Shown: positions 43,547-53,613 of the stretch, in pieces | Numbering within the stretch: position 1 is the stretch's first letter | How the letters are laid out: each line of letters starts with the position of its first letter | DNA from: Clostridium sp. DL-VIII | Lineage (GTDB): Bacteria > Bacillota > Clostridia > Clostridiales > Clostridiaceae | Reading direction: 5' to 3' | Assembly: GCF_000230835.1 (NCBI RefSeq) | Contig: NZ_CM001240.1 | Coordinates: 327,001-391,000 of the forward strand | Length of the DNA stretch: 64,000 nucleotides | Notes under the pieces: generated by a model | The model's database searches: none | The model's input: only the letters and a program-made list of their open reading frames with translations | What the model was told of the DNA's origin: nothing | Translations under genes and position numbers: made by a program

Positions 43547-44122
43547 ATGTTTTTAATAGTAGGTCTTGGAAATCCAGGAAAAGAGTATGAAGATACAAGA
43601 CATAATATTGGCTTCAAAGTTATTGATAATATTGCTAAGGAGTATAATATTGAAATAAATAGGCAAAAATTTAAAGGAGTATATGGTGAAGGCTTTATAA
43701 ATAATAATAAAGTTATGCTTTTAAAACCAACTACATACATGAATTTAAGTGGCGAAAGCGTAAGAGAAGTAGTAGATTTTTATAATCTTGAAAATAGTGA
43801 AGTTTTAGTTATATATGATGATATTAGTTTAGAAATTGGAAAATTGAGAATAAGAGATAAAGGAAGTGCAGGCGGTCATAACGGGATAAAGAGTATTATA
43901 GCGCATCTTGGAAGTGATATTTTCTCAAGAATAAAGGTGGGCATAGGACAACCTAATGTGGATCTAGTTAAATATGTGCTAGGGAGATTCACAAAGGAGG
44001 AAATGACTATTTTAAGTGAAAGTATAGACGCATCAACAAAAGCGGCAGAAGAAATAATAAGAAGTGACGTTAAGACAGCTATGAATCAATTCAATGGGTT
44101 TAAAGCAAGTACAATAATTTAA
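43547..44122 (+). CDS. pth: Peptidyl-tRNA hydrolase
   Basis: A 191-residue cytosolic esterase that releases tRNA from peptidyl-tRNAs dropped by ribosomes. Catalytic His20 is in [28 protein letters not shown] and [16 protein letters not shown] with [12 protein letters not shown] are diagnostic. GGAGG precedes the ATG. It follows the histidine kinase by 22 bp and precedes mfd closely (14 bp), the latter link being conserved in Firmicutes. Its Bacillus counterpart is also named spoVC. Confidence 0.97.
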   Translation: MFLIVGLGNPGKEYEDTRHNIGFKVIDNIAKEYNIEINRQKFKGVYGEGFINNNKVMLLKPTTYMNLSGESVREVVDFYNLENSEVLVIYDDISLEIGKLRIRDKGSAGGHNGIKSIIAHLGSDIFSRIKVGIGQPNVDLVKYVLGRFTKEEMTILSESIDASTKAAEEIIRSDVKTAMNQFNGFKASTII

Positions 44123-44136
44123 GGAAGGTGCATGGG

Positions 44137-47100
44137 ATGAGATTAAAAGGGTTATTAGAGCCCTTGGAAAGTAGTATAGAATTTCAAAACATAAAGACAG
44201 GTGTTGAAAGTAAAAAATATCCTATTGGTATATACGGTGCATCTGAATCAGGTAAAGGATATATAGTAGGTGGAATGTTCGAGAATATCGATAAATCCAT
44301 GGTAATTATTACGCAAAGCGATATAGAAGCAAAAAACCTTTATGAGGATTTGATATTTTACACTAATGAAGTATATTATTTTCCAATAAGAGAAATGGTT
44401 TTCTATAATATTGATGCTATTTCTGGAGATTTAAGATGGGCAAGATTAAAAGTAATAAATGAAATATTAAATAATAAGAAAAAGAAGATAATAGTAACTT
44501 CAATAGAGGCGTTTGCTTCAAAATATACTCCACATAGATCTTTTTTAGAGTATAGCATGAACTTTAAAGAAGGGGATGAAATTGATCTTACTGAGATTTC
44601 GAAGAAGCTACTTCAATCTGGCTATGAGAGAGTTGAAGCAGTTGAAGGGAAAGGTCAGTTTTCATTAAGAGGAGGAATATTAGATGTTTTTCCAACATGT
44701 TCAACTTATCCATATAGAGTTGAACTTTTTGGCGATGAAATAGAATCAATTAGGACATTTAATACAGAATCTCAGAGAAGTATAGAAAAGGTTAAGAAGA
44801 TAAATATATTCCCAGCTAAAGAAATAATAATATCTGAAGAAATGTTGAAATATGGACGTGACAAACTTCAAGAAGAATTTAATGAAATTGCAGCACAAGA
44901 CAAAGATAGCGAAAGAGTAGAAAAATTAAGAAAAATGTTAAATAAAAATTTAGAAGCTTTAGAGGAAACGTCATCATTTGAAACAATAGATAGTTATTTA
45001 ACATATTTCGTAAAGGAACCAGAAAGCCTTTTTGACTATTTTAAGGATTATTTCTTCATAGTAGACAATGCTCAAAGATGTAAAGGCAAATTAGAATCTA
45101 CTTATTTTGAGTTTGAAGAAAACTTTACAGCTTTTTCTCAGAGAGGAGATATATTTCCCGGGCAAGGAAATTTATTGCTTAATAAAGAAGAAATATTAGA
45201 ATCATTTGAAGATAAAGATATGGCCTTTTTTGAAGCTTTAACTAAAACTAATGATTGGCTTAGACCACATTTAACAGTAAATATGGTTCAAGTGACATTA
45301 AATAATTATCAAGGTCAGCTAGATTTTTTAATTGATGATATATTAAGTAAGAAAAATGCAGGATATAAGACATTGATATTATCTGGAACAAGAGCTAGAG
45401 GGGAACGATTAGTAGGAACGTTAAGAGATAGAGGAATAGAAAGTGTCTATAGAGATGATGTTGATAAAATTGAATATGGAGAAGTAGTAATAACTTTTGG
45501 AAATCAGTTGAAAGGTTTTGAATACCCTGAGTATAAGGTTTGTGTAATATCAGACCGGGAAGTATTTGGAGAAGCAAAGAGAAAACTAAAGGCTAGCAAG
45601 TCAAAGAAAAAGGGTATCTCCAAAATAAAAAGCTTTGCAGAATTAAAACCAGGAGATTATGTAGTTCATGCTAATCATGGAATAGGTGTTTATAAAGGAA
45701 TTAAGCAGATAGATGTTGGCGGACATAAGCGAGATTATCTAGATATAGTTTATGATAAAGGGGACAAATTATATGTTCCTGTAGATCAGCTTGATTTAAT
45801 TCAAAAATACATTGGAAGTGAAGGTAAATCTCCAAAAGTTAATAAGCTTGGAAGTGCCGAATGGCAAAAAGCAAAGGCAAAAGCAAGGAAATCGATTAAT
45901 GAGATAGCTGAAGATTTAGTTAAACTTTATGCAATGAGAAGTACTGTAAAGGGACACAAATTTCCTAAAGATACAGAATGGCAAAAGCAATTTGAAGATG
46001 AGTTCCCATTTGAAGAAACTCCAGATCAATTGACATCTTTAGAGGAAATAAAGCAAGATATGGAGTCAGATAAGCCTATGGACAGACTTTTATGTGGGGA
46101 TGTTGGATATGGTAAAACTGAAGTTGCTTTAAGAGCAGCGTTTAAAGCAGTCATGGATGGAAAGCAAGTTGCAATTTTAGTTCCAACAACTATCTTAGCA
46201 GAACAGCATTATAAAAATATGAAAAACAGATTTTCCGATTTTCCGATAAAAATAGATATGGTTAGCAGATTCAGGACTGCAAAGCAACAAAAAGATATAT
46301 TACAAAAGGTAAAAGAAGGAAATTTGGACATTTTAATAGGAACTCATAGATTAGTATCAAAAGATATTCAATTTAAGGATTTAGGGTTGCTAGTAGTGGA
46401 TGAAGAGCAAAGGTTTGGAGTAAAGCAAAAAGAAAAGATTAAAGGTATTAAAAAAAATGTTGATGTTTTAACATTGAGTGCAACTCCGATTCCTAGAACA
46501 CTTCATATGTCACTGAGTGGGGTTAGAGACATTTCTGTTATTGAAACTCCTCCTGAAGAGAGATATCCAGTTCAGACGTATGTTGTAGAACAAAATGATC
46601 AGCTTATAAGAGATGCTATCCTCAGAGAAATAGGCAGAGATGGTCAAGTTTATTTTGTATATAACAGGGTTGAAGATATTGAAAGAATGGCCAAATACGT
46701 ACAAACGCTGGTTCCAGAAAGTAAAGTAGGTGTTGCTCATGGACAAATGGCAGAAAGACAGCTTGAAAAAGAAATGTATGATTTTATGTCAGGAGAGTAT
46801 AACGTATTAGTTTGTACAACTATAATAGAAACTGGAATGGATATTCAGAATGTAAATACTATAATTATTTATGATGCAGATAAAATGGGATTATCACAAT
46901 TATATCAATTAAGAGGCAGAGTAGGTAGATCTAATAGGATTGCATATGCTTATCTTTTATATACTAAAGATAAAGTTTTGACGGAAGTTGCAGAGAAAAG
47001 ACTTAAGGCATTAAAAGATTTTACTGAATTAGGTTCTGGTTTTAAGATAGCTATGAGGGATTTAGAAATCAGAGGTGCAGGTAATATGATGGGATCATCT

Positions 47101-47640
47101 CAGCATGGACATATGGCATCAATAGGATATGACTTATACTGTAGAATGCTTGAGGACACTGTTAAGATCCTAAAAGGAGAAATTCAAAAAGAACCTATAG
47201 AAACAACTTTAGATATAAAGGTAGATGCATTTATTTCAGAAAGTTATATAGAAGATGAGATTCAAAAAATCGAAGTTTACAAAAAGATAGCTGCAATTGA
47301 GGGAATAGATGACTATAATGATATAAAAGAAGAACTAGAAGACAGATATTCAAAGATACCTGAACCAGTATATAACTTAATGGATATTGCTTATATAAAA
47401 AGTCAGGCTAAATCTATTTTTATAGAGGAAATAAAGGAAAATTCAAAAGAAATAATATTTAGATTTGCACAAGATGAAAATGGATATAAGAATATATTTA
47501 AAACTCTAATGGACAAATATAAAAACAGTGTGGTATTAAAGTTTGGAACAAACCCTTATTTTTCATTCAAGTTAAAATATATTAAGAAGGAAAATAAATT
47601 AGAATTTTTAAAAGAAGTTTTTAATGACATAATATTGTAA
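44137..47640 (+). CDS. mfd: Transcription-repair coupling factor
   Basis: A 1167-residue ATP-driven translocase that removes stalled RNA polymerase and recruits UvrA. In order: a UvrB-like N-terminal module (about 1-200), an RNA-polymerase-interacting CarD-like domain (about 500-560, ELKPGDYVVHANHGIGVYKG), the RecG-like motor with Walker A CGDVGYGKTEVA near 650, VDEEQRFGVKQKEK, SATPIPRTLHMS, and a C-terminal TRCF domain. The ATG at 44137 is chosen, with AAGGAAGG upstream; the in-frame GTG at 44128 lies within that site. Full length. Confidence 0.97.
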   Translation: MRLKGLLEPLESSIEFQNIKTGVESKKYPIGIYGASESGKGYIVGGMFENIDKSMVIITQSDIEAKNLYEDLIFYTNEVYYFPIREMVFYNIDAISGDLRWARLKVINEILNNKKKKIIVTSIEAFASKYTPHRSFLEYSMNFKEGDEIDLTEISKKLLQSGYERVEAVEGKGQFSLRGGILDVFPTCSTYPYRVELFGDEIESIRTFNTESQRSIEKVKKINIFPAKEIIISEEMLKYGRDKLQEEFNEIAAQDKDSERVEKLRKMLNKNLEALEETSSFETIDSYLTYFVKEPESLFDYFKDYFFIVDNAQRCKGKLESTYFEFEENFTAFSQRGDIFPGQGNLLLNKEEILESFEDKDMAFFEALTKTNDWLRPHLTVNMVQVTLNNYQGQLDFLIDDILSKKNAGYKTLILSGTRARGERLVGTLRDRGIESVYRDDVDKIEYGEVVITFGNQLKGFEYPEYKVCVISDREVFGEAKRKLKASKSKKKGISKIKSFAELKPGDYVVHANHGIGVYKGIKQIDVGGHKRDYLDIVYDKGDKLYVPVDQLDLIQKYIGSEGKSPKVNKLGSAEWQKAKAKARKSINEIAEDLVKLYAMRSTVKGHKFPKDTEWQKQFEDEFPFEETPDQLTSLEEIKQDMESDKPMDRLLCGDVGYGKTEVALRAAFKAVMDGKQVAILVPTTILAEQHYKNMKNRFSDFPIKIDMVSRFRTAKQQKDILQKVKEGNLDILIGTHRLVSKDIQFKDLGLLVVDEEQRFGVKQKEKIKGIKKNVDVLTLSATPIPRTLHMSLSGVRDISVIETPPEERYPVQTYVVEQNDQLIRDAILREIGRDGQVYFVYNRVEDIERMAKYVQTLVPESKVGVAHGQMAERQLEKEMYDFMSGEYNVLVCTTIIETGMDIQNVNTIIIYDADKMGLSQLYQLRGRVGRSNRIAYAYLLYTKDKVLTEVAEKRLKALKDFTELGSGFKIAMRDLEIRGAGNMMGSSQHGHMASIGYDLYCRMLEDTVKILKGEIQKEPIETTLDIKVDAFISESYIEDEIQKIEVYKKIAAIEGIDDYNDIKEELEDRYSKIPEPVYNLMDIAYIKSQAKSIFIEEIKENSKEIIFRFAQDENGYKNIFKTLMDKYKNSVVLKFGTNPYFSFKLKYIKKENKLEFLKEVFNDIIL

Positions 47641-47821
47641 CAAAGATATGATATAAAAGAAAAGTAACATAAATTAAATAGTTCAAAAAAATTGAATTAT
47701 AAAAATAATATTGATATACTAATATTAGACTTTTTACAGTAAAGACTTTAAAAATACTATTGGTTGAGAAAAGTTCATCGTATTTTTAAGGGTTAAATCT
47801 AAAATAAGCGAGGGGAAAATT

Positions 47822-48847
47822 TTGAAAAGATTAAAGAAGTTTATTGCGATTATAGCTATTGCAGCAATTTCAGCTACAGCTATGGGATGCAAGATGATTG
47901 AGAAGACACCGGAAGCTATACAAAAAACAGTTTTGGCAACAGTTGGAAGTGAAACAATAACAAAAGGCGATTTAGATAAAGAAATTGGTGCTCAGTTAAA
48001 GCAACAATTTGGAGATGATTATGAAACTAATACTAAGGTTGCAGACCAAGTAAAACAAGCGAAGAAGCAAGGACTAGATAATCTGGTAACTGAAAAAATA
48101 CTTTTACAAGAAGCTGATAAATTAGGACTAAAGCCATCTGATGATGAGCTTAATAGTAAGGTTGATGATACTATAAACCAATATAAAGCGCAATATTCTG
48201 AAGAAGGTCAATGGGAAAGCGTTTTAGGGCAAAGTGGATTAACTGAAGATCAACTTAGAGATTTAATAAAGAAGAGTAACATAGAGCAGGCAGTTCAGCA
48301 AGATATGGTAAAAGATGTAACTGTAACAGATGATGATGCTCAAGCAGAGTATGATAAAAATAAGGATTCTAAATATAGTACAGGAGCTGGAGCAAATGTA
48401 GCACATATTTTAATTGCTGAAAAGGCTAGTGATGGATCTGTAGATTTTGATGCATCATTGAAAAAAGCTAATGATATAAAAGCACAATTAGACTCAGGTG
48501 CAGACTTTGCGACATTAGCTAAACAATATTCAACTGATCCAGGGTCTAAGGACAAAGGTGGAGATTTAGGATTCCAAGCATATAATACAACACAATTAGT
48601 TCCTGAATTTGTAGATGGATTTAAAAATCTAAAAGAAGGAGAAATTTCAGCACCAGTAAAAAGCCAATATGGATATCATATAATTAAAGCTACTGGATTA
48701 AAAGCTGCGCAAGTGACTCCATTTGATCAAGTTAAAGATCAAATAAAATCAACTTTATTACAACAAAAGCAAGGTGATGCTTTTAATTCAAAGATAGCAG
48801 AATGGAAATCAGATTTAAAAGTAAAAACTTATGAAGATCGATTATAA
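47822..48847 (+). CDS. prsA: PrsA-like peptidyl-prolyl isomerase lipoprotein
   Basis: 341 residues: signal peptide with a weak lipobox (ATAMGC, Cys23), an N-terminal SurA-like chaperone region (about 40-185), a parvulin domain (about 190-290; VAHILIAEKAS, FATLAKQYSTDPGSKDKGGDLGF, GYHIIKATG) and a short C-terminal helix. It should help secreted proteins fold outside the membrane. The start is a TTG at 47822 with GAGGGG upstream. It stands between mfd and spoVT, a common clostridial position. A terminator follows at 48921. Confidence 0.93.
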   Translation: MKRLKKFIAIIAIAAISATAMGCKMIEKTPEAIQKTVLATVGSETITKGDLDKEIGAQLKQQFGDDYETNTKVADQVKQAKKQGLDNLVTEKILLQEADKLGLKPSDDELNSKVDDTINQYKAQYSEEGQWESVLGQSGLTEDQLRDLIKKSNIEQAVQQDMVKDVTVTDDDAQAEYDKNKDSKYSTGAGANVAHILIAEKASDGSVDFDASLKKANDIKAQLDSGADFATLAKQYSTDPGSKDKGGDLGFQAYNTTQLVPEFVDGFKNLKEGEISAPVKSQYGYHIIKATGLKAAQVTPFDQVKDQIKSTLLQQKQGDAFNSKIAEWKSDLKVKTYEDRL

Positions 48848-48920
48848 TTAATAATAATTATGTTTTTAAAGTATATTTAATACTTACAGCTAAGTTTATG
48901 AAATTAATAGAATAATAAAG

Positions 48921-48965
48921 AGACTGTTTTAAAATAATTAGATTATTTTGGAACAGTCTTTTTTG
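48921..48965 (+). terminator. Terminator of prsA
   Basis: An 18-bp stem AGACTGTTTTAAAATAAT (48921-48938) with 48942-48959, two G-U pairs, then a T-run. Confidence 0.9.
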
Positions 48966-49001
48966 TCAAAAAAATAATTTATATAAAATTTGTCTATAAG
49001 T

Positions 49002-49030
49002 GTATAAAATTTCTAGAAATTCAAATAATA
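49002..49030 (+). promoter_or_regulatory. Weak candidate sigma-G promoter of spoVT
   Basis: GTATA (49002-49006), a 15-bp spacer and CAAATAATA (49022-49030) loosely fit the forespore sigma-G pattern (GHATR, CATNHTA). spoVT is sigma-G dependent in Bacillus; the match alone is weak. Confidence 0.3.
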
Positions 49031-49073
49031 ATATTGCAATCAATTAAAGAGTTCAAAGGAGGTTACATAACCA

Positions 49074-49622
49074 ATGAAGGCAACAGGAATTGTTAGACGA
49101 ATCGATGATTTAGGAAGAGTGGTAATACCAAAAGAAATAAGGAGAACTTTGAGAATAAGAGAAGGAGATCCATTAGAAATTTTCACAGATAGAGATGGGG
49201 GAGTAATTTTAAAAAAATATTCTCCAATTGAGGAACTTACTAATTTTTCAAAGGAATATTGTGAAAGTTTGCAACAAGTTATAGGTCATGTTGTATTAAT
49301 TGCTGACAAAGATGCATTTGTTTCTGTAAGTGGAGCACCTAAAAAAGAGTACATAGAAAGAAAAGTAAGTAGCGAACTAGAAAAAGTAATGGATGGCAGA
49401 AAGACTGTATTATTAAATAAAGCTAGTAATTCAGTAATACCATTACATAATGATGATGATGAAACAACTTATACAAGTCAGGTTATATCACCAATTGTAG
49501 CAGAAGGAGATGAAATTGGTGCAGTAATAATTGTATCAAAAGAGGATGGAGAACTTGGTGAAGTTGAAACAAAGTTAGTTGAAACTGCAGCAGCATTTTT
49601 AGGTAAGCAAATGGAACAATAA
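49074..49622 (+). CDS. spoVT: Stage V sporulation protein T (AbrB-family regulator)
   Basis: A 182-residue forespore transcription factor. The N-terminal swapped-hairpin DNA-binding domain (TGIVRRIDDLGRVVIPKEI) is followed by a C-terminal GAF-like domain (about 55-180). In Bacillus SpoVT tunes sigma-G genes. Length and motifs are diagnostic. AGGAGG lies upstream of the ATG. The spoVB-like gene follows, behind a hairpin that covers its ribosome binding site. Confidence 0.96.
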   Translation: MKATGIVRRIDDLGRVVIPKEIRRTLRIREGDPLEIFTDRDGGVILKKYSPIEELTNFSKEYCESLQQVIGHVVLIADKDAFVSVSGAPKKEYIERKVSSELEKVMDGRKTVLLNKASNSVIPLHNDDDETTYTSQVISPIVAEGDEIGAVIIVSKEDGELGEVETKLVETAAAFLGKQMEQ

Positions 49623-49663
49623 TATTAATAATTTATTCAAAGTGTGAAAATAAAAGGAATAAT

Positions 49664-49711
49664 ACCTCTAAACTTACAATAATTATTATTGTAACATGTA
49701 AGTTTGGAGGT
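49664..49711 (+). promoter_or_regulatory. Hairpin that buries the ribosome binding site of the spoVB-like gene
   Basis: ACCTCTAAACTTACA (49664-49678) pairs with TGTAAGTTTGGAGGT (49697-49711) over 15 bp with one G-U. The right arm contains the Shine-Dalgarno GGAGGT (49706-49711), five bases before the ATG. An inner ACAATA/TATTGT stem extends the structure. Only four T follow, so it is a poor terminator; control of translation is the simpler reading. Confidence 0.65.
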
Positions 49712-49716
49712 GTTTT

Positions 49717-51264
49717 ATGAAGAAGCAATCCTTAATAAAAGGAAGTATTATTCTTGGGACGGCAGGAATATTAACTAGATTTCTAGGGCTGTTTTTTAGA
49801 TGGCCGCTGATAATGTTAATAGGTGATGAAGGAATAGGGTATTATCAGATGTCTTATCCACTGTATATGTTTTTTATAGCCATGGCCTCAGGAGTCCCTG
49901 TAGCAATGTCCAAAATAATATCAGAAAAGAATGCAACGAATGATATAGAGGGAAGTTTTGAAGTTATGAAGGAAGCTGCTATTTTGATGGCAATAATAGG
50001 GACAGGCACTACTTTAGCGTTATTCTTTTTTGCAAAACCGATAATACTATTCTTAAAGTGGGATTCAAAAGCATATTATTCATTGATAGGAATCTCTTTT
50101 GCACCAATTGTAATATCATATGTAACCATATTTAGAGGATTTTTTCAAGGACTTCAAAATATGACTCCGTCGGCAATATCACAAATAATTGAGCAGATTG
50201 GAAGAGTTATATTTGGAGTAGGACTAGCTATCTTTTTATTACCAAAGGGAATTGAATATTCTGCAGGAGGAGCAGCTTTTGGTGCTACTGCGGGAGCTGT
50301 TGTTGGAGGAACGTATTTATATTCCAATTATAAAAAGGTTAAAAAGAATTACAAAATTAAGAAGGTAAGAAACAATACTGAAATATTAAGTACAATATTA
50401 AGAATTGCAATCCCTATATCATTAGGTACAACAGTTGGAAGTATTATGAACCTAATAGATTCTATTTTAGTTCCGCAAGAACTACTAAAAGCAGGTTTTA
50501 CAAATACTCAATCTACTGTTCTGTATGCACAATTGACAGGAAAAGCCTCGGTTATTATAAACATTCCATTAACCCTTTCTATGGCAATTTGTACATCATT
50601 AGTTCCTATTATAGCTGAGAATTTTGTACTTAAAAGAGAGAAGGGACTAAAAAATAAAGTAGATGCTTCTATTAAAATGTCAGCAGTAATAGCTATTCCA
50701 TGTACTATGGGACTTTTCTTTCTAGCAGAGCCAGTAATGAAATTCATATTTCCGGGTAGATTTGACGGCATAGAAATATTAAAATACTTATCTTTATCTA
50801 TACCATTTATAATAATTACTCAAACAACAACAGCAATATTGCAGGGGACAGGAAATTATATTAAACCTGTTATTAATTTATTAATTGGATGCATAATAAA
50901 GATTATATTAACTTGCACATTAGTTCCAATGGAAGCTTTTAATATATATGGTGCTGTTATAGCAAGCTGTGGAGCATATTCATTAATAAGTATTTTAAAT
51001 ATGATAGCTATGAAGTTTACATTAAAAATAAAGTTAAATCTATATGAAATATTAATTAAGCCAACATATGCAGCTATTATTATGATGATATTTGTGTTAA
51101 TTAGTTATAATATTATATATAAGAAGACAATAAGTAATGGAGTATCTTGCTTATTATCCATATTCTTGGGTATGATAATATATATCATATTAATAATTAT
51201 ATTTAGAGTATTTAATGTGGAGGACATAAAAAGCAGATTTAAAACATATTCAAAAAGAAACTAG
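49717..51264 (+). CDS. SpoVB/YabM-like polysaccharide transporter (MOP superfamily)
   Basis: 515 residues with about 14 hydrophobic segments, of the oligosaccharidyl-lipid flippase branch that includes SpoVB, YabM/AmJ-type and MurJ. It should move lipid-linked wall precursors across the membrane, probably during sporulation. Typical stretches are GSIILGTAGILTRFLGLFFR, VTIFRGFFQGLQNMTPSA and STTTAILQG-like TQTTTAILQGTGNY. It stands in the yabM position between spoVT and yabN (mazG). GGAGGT precedes the ATG but is sealed in a hairpin. Which flippase it is cannot be settled by eye. Confidence 0.9.
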   Translation: MKKQSLIKGSIILGTAGILTRFLGLFFRWPLIMLIGDEGIGYYQMSYPLYMFFIAMASGVPVAMSKIISEKNATNDIEGSFEVMKEAAILMAIIGTGTTLALFFFAKPIILFLKWDSKAYYSLIGISFAPIVISYVTIFRGFFQGLQNMTPSAISQIIEQIGRVIFGVGLAIFLLPKGIEYSAGGAAFGATAGAVVGGTYLYSNYKKVKKNYKIKKVRNNTEILSTILRIAIPISLGTTVGSIMNLIDSILVPQELLKAGFTNTQSTVLYAQLTGKASVIINIPLTLSMAICTSLVPIIAENFVLKREKGLKNKVDASIKMSAVIAIPCTMGLFFLAEPVMKFIFPGRFDGIEILKYLSLSIPFIIITQTTTAILQGTGNYIKPVINLLIGCIIKIILTCTLVPMEAFNIYGAVIASCGAYSLISILNMIAMKFTLKIKLNLYEILIKPTYAAIIMMIFVLISYNIIYKKTISNGVSCLLSIFLGMIIYIILIIIFRVFNVEDIKSRFKTYSKRN

Positions 51265-51435
51265 TCAGATTATGCTAATATATATTTGGGAGTGTGTAGT
51301 CAGGTTGCTTTATTTAAATATAAATAAAGTCAAGAGATTTAATATTATTCTATGTGACACAAATATAATAGCGTATATATTGAAAAGACGTTCATTTGAT
51401 ATGCATAAAGAAAAGTGAAAAGGAGAGAAACTCTA

Positions 51436-52887
51436 ATGATTAAAATAATGGGACTAGGACCAGGGGCGAAGGAAGCATTAACTATAGGAACAATACAAGA
51501 ACTTGAGAGTAATAAAAATATATTTTTAAGAACAGAAAAACATCCAACAGTAGATTACCTAAAGAAAAAGAATATCGAATTTAATACTTATGATGATGTC
51601 TATGAAAGTATCCAAAGTTTTGATGAAGTATATCTAAATATAGCTAACGATTTAATAAAAAAGCATGATGAATTAGGAAATTTAATTTACGCAGTACCAG
51701 GACATCCGTTAGTTGCAGAAAAATCAGTATTTAATTTAATTGAATTATGTAAGGAAAAAAATATAGAATATAAGATAATACCAGCCGTAAGTTTTATTGA
51801 TGCGATGATTGAGAGCCTTAGAATTGATCCTATAGAAGGATTAAAGGTAATAGATTCTTTTGATATAAGAAATCAAATTTTAGATAAGAGAATAGGAACT
51901 ATAATTACGCAAGTATACAATCCATTAATAGCATCAGAAGTTAAGTTAAAATTACTAGAATGTTATAATGATGAAACAGAAATATATTATGTAAGAGCAG
52001 CAGGAATAATAGGACAGGAAAGTATAAGAAAGATACCTTTATTTGAATTGGATATGCAGGAAGATATAGACTATTTAACATCTGTCTACATTCCTAAGGA
52101 TCTTAATAATAAAAAGGATTTTAACGATTTACTAGAGATAATTGAAATATTAAGGGGCGAAAATGGTTGCCCATGGGATAAGGAACAAACTCATGAATCT
52201 TTAAAAAAAGCTTTGATAGAGGAGAGTTATGAAGTTATAGATGCAATAGATGAGGAGGATGATAATTCTTTAATTGAAGAACTGGGAGATGTACTTCTAC
52301 AGGTTGTTTTCCATTCCTCAATAGGAAAAGAGGAAGGATATTTTGATATAAATGATGTGATAGAGGGAATATGTAATAAAATGATAAGCAGGCATCCTCA
52401 CGTCTTTAATAATTCTAGTGGATTAAATTCCTCAGACGAGGTATTAGTAAAATGGGATGAATTAAAAAAGAAAGAAAAGGGATATACTAGTATTGCAGAA
52501 GAAATGAGAGGTATAACAAAAGGATTACCGGCATTATTAAGAGCACATAAGGTTCAAGAGAAAGCGAGGAAAGTTGGATTCGATTTTAAAAATGTAAATT
52601 TGGCTATAGATAAAGTAAAAGAAGAACTTAAAGAGGTAATTGATGTATATAATAAAGAAAATGTGGAGAAAATAATAGAAGAAGTTGGAGATGTACTATT
52701 TTCATGTGTTAATGTTTCAAGGCTTTTAAAAGTAGATGAGGAAATAGCATTAAATAATACTATAGACAAGTTTATAAAAAGGTTTGATTACGTTGAAAGA
52801 GTTTCAAAAGAAAAAAGTATTGAATTAACTAATAAAAATTTGGATAAAATGGATAAACTTTGGGAAATATCAAAAAAACTAGATTAA
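51436..52887 (+). CDS. mazG: Fused tetrapyrrole methylase-like/MazG nucleotide pyrophosphohydrolase (YabN)
   Basis: 483 residues. The N-terminal ~220 residues are a tetrapyrrole-methylase fold (IMGLGPGAKEALTIGT; YAVPGHPLVAEKSV); the C-terminal ~260 residues are two MazG-type helical modules with the EExxD metal sites, as in ALIEESYEVIDAI, LIEELGDVLLQVVFH and IIEEVGDVLFS. The enzyme hydrolyses non-canonical NTPs. The ATG at 51436 is chosen with AAAAGGAGAG upstream. This fusion is the usual Firmicute YabN form. The function of the methylase-like half is not known. Confidence 0.94.
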   Translation: MIKIMGLGPGAKEALTIGTIQELESNKNIFLRTEKHPTVDYLKKKNIEFNTYDDVYESIQSFDEVYLNIANDLIKKHDELGNLIYAVPGHPLVAEKSVFNLIELCKEKNIEYKIIPAVSFIDAMIESLRIDPIEGLKVIDSFDIRNQILDKRIGTIITQVYNPLIASEVKLKLLECYNDETEIYYVRAAGIIGQESIRKIPLFELDMQEDIDYLTSVYIPKDLNNKKDFNDLLEIIEILRGENGCPWDKEQTHESLKKALIEESYEVIDAIDEEDDNSLIEELGDVLLQVVFHSSIGKEEGYFDINDVIEGICNKMISRHPHVFNNSSGLNSSDEVLVKWDELKKKEKGYTSIAEEMRGITKGLPALLRAHKVQEKARKVGFDFKNVNLAIDKVKEELKEVIDVYNKENVEKIIEEVGDVLFSCVNVSRLLKVDEEIALNNTIDKFIKRFDYVERVSKEKSIELTNKNLDKMDKLWEISKKLD

Positions 52888-53005
52888 TATATAATTAAAA
52901 TAGAGGAATTTTCTAGTTTATGCAGAATAATAAAATATAAAGAACTATATTGTAACGATTTATTGGATTATTTAGTTATATATAGGAAAAGAAAGCGTTT
53001 TTCTA

Positions 53006-53034
53006 TAGACGGGTAGCTGAAGAGGTTATATAAT
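53006..53034 (+). promoter_or_regulatory. Candidate sigma-A promoter of the HU gene
   Basis: TAGACG (53006-53011), 17-bp spacer, consensus TATAAT (53029-53034), about 73 bp before the GTG start. Confidence 0.5.
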
Positions 53035-53106
53035 AAAGAAGTGCAATTTAGTACATAAAGAAAACAGTTAAACAATATATAACTGGATTTTAAGGAGGAT
53101 GTTATT

Positions 53107-53382
53107 GTGAATAAAGCAGAATTAATTACTAGCATGGCAGAAAAAAGTAAGTTAACAAAGAAAGATGCAGAATTAGCATTAAAATCTTTAATTGAAAGCG
53201 TTGAAGAAGCATTAGAAAAAGGAGAAAAAGTTCAACTAGTTGGTTTCGGAACTTTTGAAACAAGAGAAAGAGCTGCTAGAGAAGGAAGAAATCCTAGAAC
53301 TAAGGAAGTTATAAAGATTCCTGCAACAACAGTGCCAGTATTTAAAGCTGGAAAAGAATTCAAAGATAAAGTTAACAAGTAG
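53107..53382 (+). CDS. hup: HU family DNA-binding protein
   Basis: A 91-residue histone-like nucleoid protein that binds and bends DNA as a dimer. It starts MNKAELITSMAEKS; the family signature GFGTFETRERAAREGRNPRT spans the DNA-binding arm, with the intercalating Pro in RNPRT. The GTG start has AAGGAGG upstream. It has its own promoter and terminator, fitting high, independent expression. It stands between mazG and yabO. Confidence 0.97.
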   Translation: MNKAELITSMAEKSKLTKKDAELALKSLIESVEEALEKGEKVQLVGFGTFETRERAAREGRNPRTKEVIKIPATTVPVFKAGKEFKDKVNK

Positions 53383-53409
53383 TAAAATACAAGTTAAACG
53401 GAGTAATAT

Positions 53410-53437
53410 GAACCCGAGTTTTTCTCGGGTTCTTTTA
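53410..53437 (+). terminator. Terminator of the HU gene
   Basis: A GC-rich 9-bp stem GAACCCGAG/CTCGGGTTC with a 5-nt loop and TTTT. Confidence 0.93.
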
Positions 53438-53613
53438 ATAAGATGGAATTAAGAAAAATACATTAATTTGTTATCATATTTGTCATAAGTGAAGGAATCA
53501 ATTGTAAATTTTTTACTGAACACAAAATTATGTAAATGAGCTTAGCTGTATAGAAAATTGTTTATGGCAGATTTAAATTTATATTTTTTTATTGTACATA
53601 AAAGGAGGAAGTT

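Noticed and set aside
38026-47771. Shared 14-mer TATTGGTTGAGAAA upstream of spoVG (38026-38039) and prsA (47758-47771)
   Set aside because: It lacks symmetry and a third copy; in AT-rich DNA it may be chance, and the distances to the genes differ.
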